NCBI GenBank assembly: GCA_025594325.1
Contig: JANHCV010000010.1
Coordinates: 930,001-994,000 of the forward strand
Reading direction: 5' to 3'
DNA from: Blastocladiella emersonii ATCC 22665
Taxonomy: Eukaryota; Blastocladiomycota; Blastocladiomycetes; Blastocladiales; Blastocladiaceae
DNA length: 64,000 nucleotides
In this document: one piece after another, positions 34,186 to 49,635 of the stretch
Layout of the letters: each line of letters starts with the position of its first letter
Numbering within the stretch: position 1 is the first letter of the stretch
Notes under the pieces: generated by a model
Seen by the model: the letters and a program-made list of their open reading frames with translations, nothing else
Databases searched by the model: none
Told to the model about the DNA's origin: nothing
Position numbers and translations under genes: made by a program

Positions 34186-37100
34186 TCAGAAGAGCATGCT
34201 GAGCAGCGACGCAATCGACCACTCGTCGCCTCGTGCCTGCGGCCGCGGGTTCGCCGGCATAAAGTTGACGGCGTAGTCGGCCGCGACGAGCCCGCGTTCC
34301 GTCAGCGTCACGGCGACCCAGTCGGGAACGCGCCGCAGCACCTCGCGGTACAGCGCATACGGCTCCGTGGTCGAGTTCTGGCCGAGCACGCCGTCGTTGG
34401 AGTGCACGCGACACTGCAGCGACCACTGCGTCTCGAGCCACGCGCGCGGGAGGTACATGCGCAGCTCGACGGGCGCCGAGTGCGGATCCGCGTGCAGGTA
34501 CGTGAACCGGTTGCTGCGCAGCGGAATGGCCTTGGGTCCCGCTGCGGGCACGACGAGCGTCGCCACCGAGTTGTCGCCCGCTAAGCTGGGCGGCGCGATG
34601 CCCGTCGTCGAACACGTCACGAACCCAGCAGGCACAGTCATGGTTAGCTCGGCCATGGGCGCCTCGCCCGACGGGAGCTGCGGCGCCTGCGAGCCGGCAC
34701 GACGCAGCGCAAACGTCGCGGCGGGCCACGTCACGTTGGCCGCCGCGCCGAGCGCCGACGCGGGGTACGTGCACCGCCGCGTGCCGAACCGGTACGGGTT
34801 GCACGCGTCGGGCTTGACGCCGTCCCCCAGCAGCGCCGCGGGGTCGACGGCCTGGCTGCCCGCCGCCGGCATCATGGCGAGCGAGACGGTCGGCGACGCG
34901 GCGGGCGGCGGTACCATGGTCAGCGGGATGGTCGACCCGGTGCCCGCGAGGAGCGACGCGAGCGTGTCGCTGCCGACGATCGTGTTGGACGCGGTCGTGA
35001 TGGCGAGCTGCAGCTTGAGCGGCGCGGCGGGTGTGAACGGGAACAGCACCGCGGCGAGCGAACACAGCACAAACACGACGGCGGAGAGGGTCAGGACGAC
35101 GCCGCGGAGCGTGCGCGGCGAGAGCGCGGCAAACACGACGCCCGTGTTGAGCGCGACAGGACCCGCCATAAAGGCGACGAACGCGGCGACGACCCAGCCG
35201 GGCAGGCCCTCCTGCGTCGAGAAGGCGAGCCCCATGACGTAGTTGAGCGCGAGGTCGAGCGTCACGAGCAGCGGCCACGCCGACGCCGCCGCGAAGAGCA
35301 GAAGGTAGCCCCACGCGCGGCCGCGGGACCGCTGCGGCGTCAGCAGTGCGCGGCACACGGCAGCCGTCGCCGGGTCGATTTTCGGGACGGCGACGGGGAG
35401 CAGAGTGGTGCGCTCGTCGTCGTCGTCGTGACGGTGGGGTGACTCGGTGGCGGTGGTGACGACGACCGTGTGGCCGAGCAGGGCGGGTCGAGTATTCAGG
35501 GCGGTCCACGCGAGCGCGTCAACGGCGAGCGAGGCGCCAAAGAGGCACACAGCGAACCACAAAAAGTGCGAGAGGAACGCCGTTGTCGTGGCCGTGACAC
35601 CAGCGAGCACGAGCAGGACGAGCCACGCGCCGAGGGTGCCGCGCTGCACGCGAACGTGGAGTCGGCCGACGCCGAGGTGACTGGGTGGACCACCGCCGTA
35701 ATCGGACAACACGTGTGGTGCTGCCCACGCAGCTGCAGCAATCAGAGTGAGCGCTGAGACGAGCAGCGAGGTGGCGATGCCGAGCACGAGGATGAGACCG
35801 GGGCGACCCGACACGGCCATGGGCTGCACCCACGTCAGCAGCGACCCGAGGACCAGCGTCGTCGCGACGAGGTTGGCGAACAGGGCGCCAAGTACCGCGA
35901 GCGTCGACTTGGTCCACGCGCGCAGCCGCACGCCGAGGACGTGGCCCGACCACGGCCGGATCGAGACCCGCGTGGCGGCGGAGCCCGTGACTGCGAAGGC
36001 GGCGGACCACGCGGCGGGCACGAGCACGAACACGGCGGCACTCGCGAGCAGCACGACGGCGAGCCCGCGGTACCCAAGGACAAGCATCGAGTGACCCGCG
36101 TAGTCGGTGAACACGACGGCGTTGCGGCGCTCGGGCAGGCGGCGGACGTGCTCGATGCCCACGGTGTCGATGCCGCGCATCAGGCCCAGGATGTTGACGC
36201 CGAGGTGCGCAATCGACTCGTCCTCGACCAGCGGGAGCGCGTCGAGGTCCGTGTGGTACACCCATCGGCGATCGTCTACACGTCGCAGCTGTGAGTGGCT
36301 TCGCTCGAGCGGGGATGGTCGAGTCGCGGGCGTACAAAACGCAAAATCGACGCCCGTCACGTTGTGCCGCCAATACACGGAGCTACAGAGCGGGTATGAG
36401 TTGGCCGCAATCACGAACCCGTGGCTGAACACGCACTAGTCAGTGTCGCTCGCAATGAGGCCCGCGTCCATGAGCTCCTGGCCGAGCACCGATGCGTGCG
36501 GGTACGGCGCAAACTGCTGGAATATCTCGACCATCTCGCGCGACGTGGACCGGTACAGCAGCGGGCGGCCCGTCGGACACACCGAGTCTACGCACGAGGC
36601 GGATTAGCATCAGCGATGAGAGCTCGACTTGCTAGCAGTTGCATACCAATGTTGATAAATGCAGCCACGTCTCGCCACAGCGGATCGCGGACAGTCGCCT
36701 GCGCGCCGTACAGGCCCGTCTCCTCGGCATTGTTGAAGTTGAGGAGCACCGAGTATGATAGCGCGGTCGGGGACTCGATGAGCACGCGCGCCAGCTCAAG
36801 CATCGCAACAACACCGAGACCGTCGTCGCCGACCCCGCGCGACGTGGCGACCGAGTCGTAGTGCGACGAGAGCATCAGCGAGGTGCGGTCACCGCTCTCG
36901 CGCTCCCGCTTCCCGGGGATGCGCAGGTACAGGTTGGACGACTGCATGACGGTCACGTCGCCTGCGCTTATGTCGCGGAAACTGAGCAAGTCTACAGAGT
37001 AGGGTGTGAGTGGGACGCAGGTCAAGACTCAGGAGCGGACGAGTCAAGTACCGTCCGCGCGAGAATCGACGACGTATCCCGTCGATTTGACAAGGGTCAC

Positions 37101-37544
37101 ACCACGAGACTGGCCCGCCGGCGAGGATGCGAGGTCGCCGAGCACCGTGGCGAGGTAGGCGCGCACGTCCCAGTTGGCACGCGACGGCGTCGGGTGCTCC
37201 GTGACGGTGATGCGCTCGAGGTGATGGCGAGCGCGGGTTGCCGAGAACCCCGTCAGGTACTCTGCACCGGGCACCGAGGGTCTGGCAGTGGAGCGCAGCC
37301 CCAGCGTCACCGCGGTGACAAGCGCGAGGAAGGCGACCAACACCACGAGCGCGACCTGGTCGGGCTTCCGCCGCAGGAGACGCAAGATGGTGGCGCTCAC
37401 AGTGCCACGATAACTCTCGACTGGTTGAGAAGCATAGAACTCGTCGCCCTCGGGTGCGTCGCCGTGCGACTCCTCACGCCGCCCACGCGGAGGCGGCCCG
37501 TGTGCATCAGGAAGTGCTTCATTTTCTCGTTGCATCGAGTCCAT
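34186..37544 (-). CDS. Pff1/ERMP1-type M28 membrane metalloprotease
   Basis: Five exons: 37052-37544, 36647-36991, 36437-36587, 36336-36382 and 34186-36275; all joins are in phase (1,041 residues). A single TM helix near residue 65 anchors a lumenal M28 peptidase domain. All zinc-binding positions appear: SSHYDS (His), DDGLGV (Asp), NAEETG (Glu-Glu), SDTDY (Asp) and VYHTD (His). The last two motifs are created by splicing, which supports the model. About eight more TM helices and a lumenal C-terminal domain with several Cys follow, as in vacuolar-membrane Pff1 of yeast and animal ERMP1. Peptide cleavage in the vacuole or ER lumen is inferred. Confidence 0.87.
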
Positions 37545-38321
37545 TTGCTGTTGTATTCATGGGACGGTTGGTGGGGAGGAGTACGCGCACGGGCGGCTGT
37601 CGTCGGTGACCCGGCCGTTCCCGGGTGGCGCTCGGTCACGCCGACGTGAGCGACGCGTCGTCTCTCCATTTCCGCCATGTCCGGACGCGGGTCGCGGCTT
37701 GCCGTGCCCCCTTTTCGGCTCCGACGACAATGCTCCAACTTGGTAGGCGACCTTCGCTCGCGGCCGACCTCGCCGTGTCCCCAGTTCCACGTTTTTCGAG
37801 TTTCGAGGCAGTTGAGCCGGGTCGGTGGTCGGTCCTCATCTCGCGGCCTCATTTCACGGCTGCAGGTAAGTTTTCCAAGGTTGGGCGTAGCGCGTGCACA
37901 GCGGCGGGCGGGGCAGCGTGGGCCACCCAATACCCAATCTGGAGATCAGAAACAACTTTTGCACGCACGCACGCGCGCGCTGCGCCACCGACCAACTCGT
38001 CACTGGATCCTGCGCGTCACCGGGTCCTGCATATTGGAGTCGGCGGTCAGCGGTCGCACCCGAAGCGGACACAGGATCGGCAGGTGCGACCCACTCGTTG
38101 TGGCTCACTTCAACCTGCAATCTCGCCGCTGAATGAGGCCGTATCGAATGGTCCGAGTTGAAGCGACGCGTCGCGCCGAGCACCGTCAAAAGCGAGCGCC
38201 ACGCACCAGCAACTGCGAGAGTATAAAGAGCAGTCGCGTCCCCCGCCCTCCAACCGTCTGATCCTCACCAGCCGACCAAGCCAGCTTCTCTCAACAACCC
38301 AAGTCCCCCTCAACCACCACC
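37545..38321. other. Divergent intergenic region
   Basis: Lies between the divergent starts of the protease and the small secreted protein. Two ACGCGT cores (37653-37658, 38166-38171) and a TATA box on the right side are the only clear elements. Confidence 0.5.
38222..38227 (+). promoter_or_regulatory. TATA box of the small secreted protein gene
   Basis: TATAAA 95 nt before the start codon and followed by a pyrimidine-rich leader. Similar boxes lie about 95-105 nt upstream of the ARF1 and CtIP start codons in this window. Confidence 0.6.
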
Positions 38322-38732
38322 ATGAACGCCGTCGCCTTCCTCTTCGCCATCGTCCTGGCCCTCGTCGCCACCGTGTCCGCCGCCAAGGCTCCGTTCCCGG
38401 TCCCCGCCACCTACAAGGTCAGCAACACGCACTCGGCGACCTTCGGCGCCGACGGCAAGCTCACCGTCAAGTCCACGATCCGCTGCACCCGCATCCCGTG
38501 CCACGAGGCCGGCGGCGTCGGCACCTGGTCGTACGACGCCAAGGCCGACACCATGACCGTGCGCATGGCCATCAACCCGTCGTGGACGGTCGCGCAGACG
38601 TGGTCGTGCCCCGCCAAGTCGCGCGACATGAACGTGTCGGTGCTCGGCGGATGCAAGCTCGTCAGCTTCTCGGGCGCCCAGGCCGACAAGGCCCCGCTGC
38701 CCGCCAACGCCCCGACCTGGACCCGCCAGTAA
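38322..38732 (+). CDS. Small secreted protein, 136 residues
   Basis: Intronless. The first 20 residues form a classic signal peptide (MNAVAFLFAIVLALVATVSA) with a likely cut after SAA. The mature part of about 115 residues has four Cys (in TIRCTRIPCHE, WSCPA and GGCKL), enough for two disulfides, and no low-complexity tail. No family recognised. The TATA box, short leader and strong codon bias suggest high expression. Secretion to the cell surface or medium is inferred from the signal peptide alone. Confidence 0.75.
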   Translation: MNAVAFLFAIVLALVATVSAAKAPFPVPATYKVSNTHSATFGADGKLTVKSTIRCTRIPCHEAGGVGTWSYDAKADTMTVRMAINPSWTVAQTWSCPAKSRDMNVSVLGGCKLVSFSGAQADKAPLPANAPTWTRQ

Positions 38733-38948
38733 GTCTCGGCGCGACTTTTTCTAGTCGTATCGCATCAAGGTCATTCTCCGCATGTTAGTCGGTGTAACAA
38801 AAAGAGTGTATGGGTGGTTGTGTGACGGTGAAGCTGCAAAATCAAACGAGTAAATAACTCTGGTTTCCGCAAACATCAAATTTATCGCACACGATGCTGA
38901 AGAAAAGAGAGCGACGCGATCACCCGAGCAGACAGGACCGAGCTTCCG

Positions 38949-39776
38949 TCACGTCATGTTGGAAACGTTTGACTTGAGATGGGCCAACCGTGCAGCCGAC
39001 ACAACCGTGTTTGCAAGCTTGATTTCCGTGAGCTTCGGAAGCCGTCGGTTCACGAGCGCGCTCAGGAGCCCGTCATGCACAACGTTTGAGGAAAAGTTGG
39101 CCGAGACGAGCGAATCGGGCAGCGCGTTCACAACGCGGATAAGCGCAGATTGCGCCAACGCAAGTATGCCGAGAGACATGTCAAGGAGGGATGTGGCATT
39201 TCCTAGCCACAAGACCATTGCTTGAACGTCAGGCGCGCCGAAGGTGACTCCATCCATGGTCAAGCTGTTGAGATTCCCTGGATGAAAGCGCTGGAAGAGC
39301 GGAACCCATGCGCCCGCTGGATGCTGGCAAACTGTAATCTCGAGCCTACGTAACGTTGCCGGGATCAAAGTACCAAGGCGGGCCGGGCTAAGCATTTGTG
39401 CGAACAAATTGCGCAACTGAAGTGATAATACGCCGGGACGGAGAAGCAAAAGCGTCTCGAGAAATGTAGCCAGAACCCTTGGTTCGCTAAGAAACCCAAA
39501 GATTTCTACGGTGGACGTTGCCTGGGGCAGCGCAGAGACAAAGTCGTGGACAAGATTGGCGTCGATGCGTCCAAAATGCAGCTGGAGAGTGTTCAGGTGA
39601 GGAAGTTGGCGGTTGTAAAACGCGTGCACCAGGTTACGAGTTGGATTGAAACCACCAAGAAGAAGGGTGCGGACCGAGGCAGGGAGCTCGAGAGAGCTGG
39701 AACGCGTTTCGGCGCTGACGGCGAACTGGGGCAACCGGACCTTCGCTGCGCAACGGCAAGCCAGCGACCACCTCAA
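38949..39776 (-). pseudogene. Leucine-rich-repeat fragment, 5' truncated
   Basis: About 275 codons in one frame with LRR-type segments (LHFGRIDANLVHDF, LRRLEITVCQ, LNSLTMDGVTFGAPDVQ, LVSANFSSNVV) similar in layout to the decayed F-box/LRR gene 6 kb away. There is no ATG near the 5' end of the frame and no F-box, and it begins just 75 bp beyond the stop of the GH18 gene. It is probably the 3' remnant of a family member; a missed 5' exon is less likely given the position. Confidence 0.5.
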
Positions 39777-39851
39777 AACGCACTCGTGTTATACATCGTG
39801 GACAAAACAGGGCATAATCGTACAAGGCCACGCGGCTCGAGACCCGCTTGC

Positions 39852-41143
39852 TTACAGAGCGAGGATCGCGCGGCGGCCGGCCTCGATGAGCGACCCGCGG
39901 CGGTCACCCGCGAGGTCCCAGAACGCGACGCCACGGAGGCCGTGCTTGCGGGCGATGGTGGCCTTGGCGGCGACCGAGGTGACGGTATCGATCGAGTACC
40001 AGTCGCCGCGGACCGTGTGCCAGAGGGCGGCGGCGACGGCGCGCTCGTCGTAGAGCGGGAGCACGCCCATGGCGCGCGGCAGCGTGGCCTCGATCTCGTC
40101 GGCGGCGACCACGGTGGGCGCCTTGCCGTCGGTCGACGCGTGCGGCGCGGCCTCGTGCACGCCCGTGAACTTGAGGCCGTACAGCGGGAGCGCCGCAATG
40201 AGCTTGTCGGCGGCGACGCCCGACTTGACGAGGGCTACGAGTGGGGAGACGCGTCAGTCAGAGGTGGCTTCGCGAATGTCGTGTAGAGAGCGAAATCGTA
40301 CCATCGACAGCGTGCTGGATCAGGCCACCGGGGGCGTTGTGCTCGGTGGTCTTGGCGTCCTTGGCGGCGAGACCCTACGCAGCGCCGAGCATGAGGTGAG
40401 CCACTCGACGACGCGCAGCAACATGCGCGAGAGCGAACGTACGACGGTCTTGAGGTTGATCCAGTGAGCGTGGCGCGCGAGCTCGACGGTGTCGACCTTG
40501 GCAAAGGCCGCAGCGTGGCCGCTGATGGTGACCGAGACCGAGAGCGGGGTGGCGCGGTTGTGCCACTGCGAGAGCACGTCGAGGCCCTCGCGGACGTTCT
40601 TGACGAGGCGGCCAATGTTCTCGGCGTCGGCCGCGGCGAAGGTGGCCGAGGGCTCGATCTCGAGGTCGAGGCCGTCGAACTTGTGCTTGGCGAGGAAGTG
40701 CAGGGCCGAGGCGGCGAACTTGGCGCGCGAGTCGGCCGTCTTGGCGGCAAGCACGAGGCGCGCGGCCGCGTCGGGCCCCGCCACGGCGAGGATCGCCTTG
40801 AGGCCGCCGTTGCGCTGGCGCAGCGGGCTGTCGGCAGCGGTGAACAGCGCCACGTTGCCGCGCACCTTGCGGCCGTCGGCCAGCGCGTACTCGTGGTCAA
40901 AGTCGACGGCGCGGTCCGTCACGTCTACACGCGCGCGAGAGCGGGCAGATGCCACGATCAGTCGTGGTCGTTTGCGTGGCGTCTCGGGCGACGTGTACCG
41001 AGCTCGCCGTCGTTGTTGATGGCGCCGTGCACGTAGTAGACGTGGGTGAGCTTCTCGACGGGCAGGTCGAGCGGCGTGAGCTTGCGCTGGAGGGCGAGCT
41101 CGGACGAGGGGTCGTAGTGGCCGGCGACGACAGAGACGGTCAT
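39852..41143 (-). CDS. GH18 (chitinase-like) protein without signal peptide
   Basis: Four exons: 40999-41143, 40443-40924, 40302-40374 and 39852-40234, all in phase (360 residues). The GH18 barrel is seen from the first strand (VAGHYDPS) through the active-site strand FDGLDLEIE to LRGVAFWDLAGD near the end. The family motif is DxxDxDxE; here the third Asp is Glu while the general-acid Glu is kept. There is no signal peptide, unlike the secreted chitinase at 57 kb. It may act inside the cell on short chitin or N-glycan substrates, or be a chitin-binding relative with reduced activity. This is uncertain without structural comparison. Confidence 0.8.
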
Positions 41144-41379
41144 GGTTGGGCGATGAAAGCGTGCAACGAATGCGACTAGTGTTCGTAGCAGGGGAGAGAG
41201 AGAAGGGGGCGCGGGCGAAGCGAGAAGACAAACGCGTCGCCCGGCCGCCAGCCACGGCCAACGTCGAAGGGTGGCTCGCGGCAGAGTCCGTTCTCGGACC
41301 TCCCTCGCGCCGCAGCTCACTCTTCTCGCTCTCTCTGTCGGCTCTCTGTGCTGGAATGGACGGATGAGTTGTGCATGTA

Positions 41380-42383
41380 TTATCGGGGTGCCCGCGTGTA
41401 ATCTTCGGCAAAGGTCTCGATCTAGCGAGCGGGAGTCGCGTCGTCAGCCGAGCCCGCGGGCGCGAGGGAGGGGAACAGCGTACCGTGAGCAAGCTGGCGT
41501 CGACCGTCTTGAAGGCGACGAGGCCGACGGGGCGCGACTCCTTGATGGCCTGCAGGTCGGGGACCTCGGAGCCGCCGGGGATCCACATGTCGCCCTACAA
41601 CGGCGAGCGTGAGTTGGGCGCCCTCGCGTCGCATGGTAAAGAGGCCGGATGCGAACCAGTGGTGCGACCACTTCGCCCGGCTTGGCTTGCTGGAGCTTGC
41701 GGAAGGCTTCCGTAGTGAGGTCCGCGGCCACGACGAAGGTGCAGTCTAGAGCAAGCAACGCGTTAGTTGACCTACGCGACGACGCGATGTAAATGAGGGC
41801 GACGCACCGGATCGATCGGGAGCGCTGAACTCGGTTGGACCGATGGTCTGCAGGCGCAGGAGCGTAGCCTTGAACTCGGTCTCGAGCGAGGCGAGCGTAA
41901 TGGGTGCTGTGAGGCTGCGATCAGGGCCACGCGTCAGTCAGAGAGGGAGAGCGTCTAGGAATTGCAAGGCGTCCGTACTCTCGGTGCGGGGTCCCGCTTC
42001 GCAGCCCGAGCAGCAGATCGATGGTGGGGCGAACGCGGAACACGATGCGCTCGAGCGGCTCGCCGGGCACGTCGGGGTTCACGACGAGGAGCGAGACGGA
42101 CTCGATGGTCATCTACAGAGGGAATCGATGAGAAGAGAGCTGCTTGGCCGTGGATTCGACAACGGCAGCGTACCGCCTCAAGCGCGGGCCGCAGCGGTTC
42201 CAGCACCGACCGCACGTATCGGATGACGGCGGGGCTGCGGCACGCCTTGACGGCGACGCCGTAGATCTGCGCGTCGCCAAAGATGTGCGGCGGGTACAGG
42301 CGGCGGGCGTGCAGCACGACGTGGATGGCGGCCTCGAGGAACTCGAGCGTGCTGCTGAGCACCTGCGGGAACGAGAGCAGCAT
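41380..42383 (-). CDS. REV7: HORMA-domain protein REV7/MAD2L2
   Basis: Six exons: 42174-42383, 41979-42112, 41808-41914, 41657-41745, 41484-41594 and 41380-41421, all in phase (230 residues; human MAD2L2 has 211). HORMA landmarks in order are FLEAAIHVVLHARRLYPPHIF, YGVAVKACRSPAV, PLERIVFRV, LETEFKATLLRL, DCTFVV, and a seat-belt end WIPGGS with a terminal ETFAEDY. REV7 bridges Rev3 and Rev1 in translesion polymerase zeta and also acts in double-strand-break control. The exon 4 donor (GTTCGC) is atypical, and an alternative donor four codons upstream is possible. Its start lies 124 bp from the start of the divergent Fanzor-like gene. Confidence 0.87.
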
Positions 42384-42507
42384 GTTGCCTCGGGTGCTGC
42401 TACGAGTCACCGCGTTACATTCAAGGGTGCAATTGCATCGAGTCCCACGTCGAGGGCGGCGGCGAAGCGGGGCCGGACGCGACGGCGAGGAAGCGCAGAG
42501 TCTCGTG

Positions 42508-43578
42508 ATGGGCGCAGGGACTCACGGTCCGGTCCGCAGACGCACCGCTGCTGGCCTCACGCTCAGCCAGGTGCTCGCCGAGGCCGACAAGCTCGAGGTC
42601 CACGGCTCGGTCCAGGTCCCGATCCCGGGCGGCCGTGACAAGATCGAGTCGCACAAGAAGAAGATTGTCATCCGCTACGGCCAGCGCATGTTTGTCATTG
42701 ACGCCGGCGTGCGCGACTTCCTCACCGGCTTCGTCGTGCCGTTCGAGCTCGCGCGCCTGTTTCGGCGGCTCCAGTACCTTGCGTACTTGGCGGCGCAGGG
42801 TGGCGACGGCCCGTGGTCCGAGGTGCTCAAGGCGTACATTCGGTCGGCGGTCTCGCGCGTCGTCCTGACTCGGCCGCTGTTCCGGTCGCTGTCAAGTCGC
42901 GAGTTCCACCACCACGTCGGCACCGACCAGGCTCGCGAGCAGCGCAAGGCGTCGCGCGTCAAGGCGGGCCTCGTACCAGGCGATGCAGCGCACTCGTGCG
43001 TTGCCGGCGACCACCGCGCGGTCGCTCGGGTCGCCACCGAGTACATGGAGGCCAAGGTCGAGGAGAGCTGCAGCCACGGCGTGTGCAGCACCAAGTTCAC
43101 CAACGAGGGCCGCCGCAAGGCGTACTGGGCCGACCTCGCCCGCGCGCTGCGCGGCCACGTCGTGCTCATCGGCCGCAACTTCTCGGGCTTCGGCATGATC
43201 TCCGCGGCCGACAAGGGCCCTGTGGTCGAGATGGTCAAGGAGCTGCGCTCGCGCGGCGTCACCGTGTACGCCGTCGACGAGAACTACTCGAGCAAGTGGT
43301 GCGCCGCGTGCGCCATGGCCGACCCCGCCGCCGCCAAGGCCGACAAGACCAACCTGCTCGGCAAGACCAACAAGAAGGTGTACCAGACGCGCGCGTGCCG
43401 TCGCTGCGGCGTCCGCGTCCAGCGCGACCGCAACGCGGCCGTCAACATCCTCTCGTTCGCCATCAAGCAGCTCATCTTCGAGGACCAGGCCAAGGACGCG
43501 GACGGCAACCCGCTGCCTGCCGCCCGCCCCAAGCACCGCTACCACCGCAAGCGCCGCACCACGCCCACGGTCGAGTAG
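42508..43578 (+). CDS. Fanzor/TnpB-like RNA-guided nuclease, N-terminally shortened
   Basis: Intronless frame of 356 residues, ATG at 42508. The C-terminal two thirds carry the split RuvC layout of TnpB/Fanzor nucleases. RuvC-I is FVIDAGVRDFLTG (Asp65), the displaced catalytic Glu is VDENYSSKW (Glu258), a zinc finger uses Cys265, Cys268, Cys297 and Cys300, and RuvC-III is QRDRNAAVNI (Asp307). The tail is basic, with Lys/Arg/His-rich ends that could act as a nuclear signal. Only about 64 residues precede RuvC-I, whereas TnpB and Fanzor proteins usually have a far longer wedge and recognition region. The upstream DNA belongs to REV7 exon 1. It is therefore a truncated element remnant or a domesticated short form. 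Confidence 0.72.
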   Translation: MGAGTHGPVRRRTAAGLTLSQVLAEADKLEVHGSVQVPIPGGRDKIESHKKKIVIRYGQRMFVIDAGVRDFLTGFVVPFELARLFRRLQYLAYLAAQGGDGPWSEVLKAYIRSAVSRVVLTRPLFRSLSSREFHHHVGTDQAREQRKASRVKAGLVPGDAAHSCVAGDHRAVARVATEYMEAKVEESCSHGVCSTKFTNEGRRKAYWADLARALRGHVVLIGRNFSGFGMISAADKGPVVEMVKELRSRGVTVYAVDENYSSKWCAACAMADPAAAKADKTNLLGKTNKKVYQTRACRRCGVRVQRDRNAAVNILSFAIKQLIFEDQAKDADGNPLPAARPKHRYHRKRRTTPTVE

Positions 43579-43997
43579 TGCAAGCCGTCCTTACCCTTCT
43601 TCCCTCACCATCCACCAGCTGGGTTGGAGCGTGTGACACGCATCGTGTCCGCACGTCCGTGCTTCCCTTGCCAAGACCACGAGCACGCGCTATGCTTAGG
43701 AGTCAGCGGCGGGGCGGTGGCTCGAATAGTAGCAAGCGAGCTCAGCTGCGAGGTGCCCTTGCCCTGCTGGGCCGGGTGACCCTCGTTCGGCCGCATCGTC
43801 GGCCGGTGCACTTTACCTCCAATTTTTGTTGTTTGATTGTAAACGCACCGCTGCTGTCTCAGTCTCGGGGCCTTCGCTCTCTCCCCTGCCCGCATATATT
43901 AAAGGAGTTCCCGAGCCTTACCACTCCGGGCAATGTAATCTGACCGGTTTCCTGCCGAGCCAACTTCTGCGAGCACGATACCCGTCATTCCCACGCC
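43579..43997. other. Fanzor 3' flank and CtIP promoter
   Basis: 419 bp between two same-strand genes. The left part would contain any guide-RNA (omega RNA) region of the Fanzor-like element, but no clear terminal repeat or hairpin was identified by eye. The right part holds CATATATTAAAGG at 43893-43905, about 100 nt before the CtIP start codon, a plausible TATA element. Confidence 0.45.
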
Positions 43998-48821
<4,824 letters not shown>

Positions 48822-48850
48822 TCAACGACGGGGGCGGGGAGGGTACGAGT

Positions 48851-48856
48851 CTTATA
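48851..48856 (-). promoter_or_regulatory. TATA-like element of ARF1
   Basis: TATAAG on the minus strand, about 105 nt before the ARF1 start codon. The spacing agrees with the TATA boxes of the small secreted protein and CtIP genes. Confidence 0.5.
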
Positions 48857-49150
48857 CTGCCCGCTGCTGCCGTCCTGCTGCTGGTACGCGACCGCGACGC
48901 GTCGCTCGCTCGGGGGCGACGTGGTGGCGCAGATCGGGGCGCGCACGCCCACACGGGAAACGCCAGCAGCGCGCGTGCACGCGTGGAGAGGGTAGGTGAT
49001 GAGGCTGAGCAGGGCAGGCCGTAAACGCCAGCACCGTGAACCGAGTCACTTCACTTGGGCCGTGGCTTCGCGCCGCGGCGTGTCGCCCGCGCGGCGCGGC
49101 GCGATCGCGTCGACCGGCGGGCGTGTCGTTTACCTGGAAGCGTGTCTCCC

Positions 49151-49177
49151 CTCGGACCTCGGACCTCGGACCTCGGC
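49151..49177. repeat. Short CTCGGAC tandem repeat
   Basis: Three perfect 7-bp CTCGGAC units plus a partial copy in the spacer upstream of ARF1. A small repeat without visible function. Confidence 0.6.
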
Positions 49178-49635
49178 TCGACTCGATGCATGGCGGGTGG
49201 TGGTGTGGGTGGCGTAGCAGCAGGCGCGCGCGCGCAGCAGGACAGCAGGCAGCAGTGCGGGCGAGGGGAGGCGATACGGACAGGTTGCGACAGGTGGCGG
49301 GCACGCTGGAGGGGGGAGAGCGGGCGTGTTGAGAGAGAAGTCGGGGCGCGTGCAGGAGGGACGCCACGGCCGCCGAAAGAGTTGGGCGCGCTGTGAGGGC
49401 GGCGGCGGCGGCGCGCGGCGGCGGCTGCGAGTGTGGCGAAAAGCGCGCGCGCTCCATGCCTCCCCGCCGCACGTGCCCTCACGCGCACCGTGTCTCGCGT
49501 CTCCGCGCTTCTCCTCGCGACGCGTCTCCCTGCGCGTCTCCCGCTTGCCTCTCTCGCGCAAGAAGTTTTCAAACTGCAACTCGCGCTTCCAATTCTTTCC
49601 AGTTCCACTTTCTCCTTCTCCTCGTCCCGCCAAAA

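Noticed and set aside
43579-43997. Omega-RNA hairpins or terminal inverted repeats of the Fanzor-like element
   Set aside because: No clear inverted repeat or target-site duplication was visible on either side, so no mobile-element boundaries are claimed.
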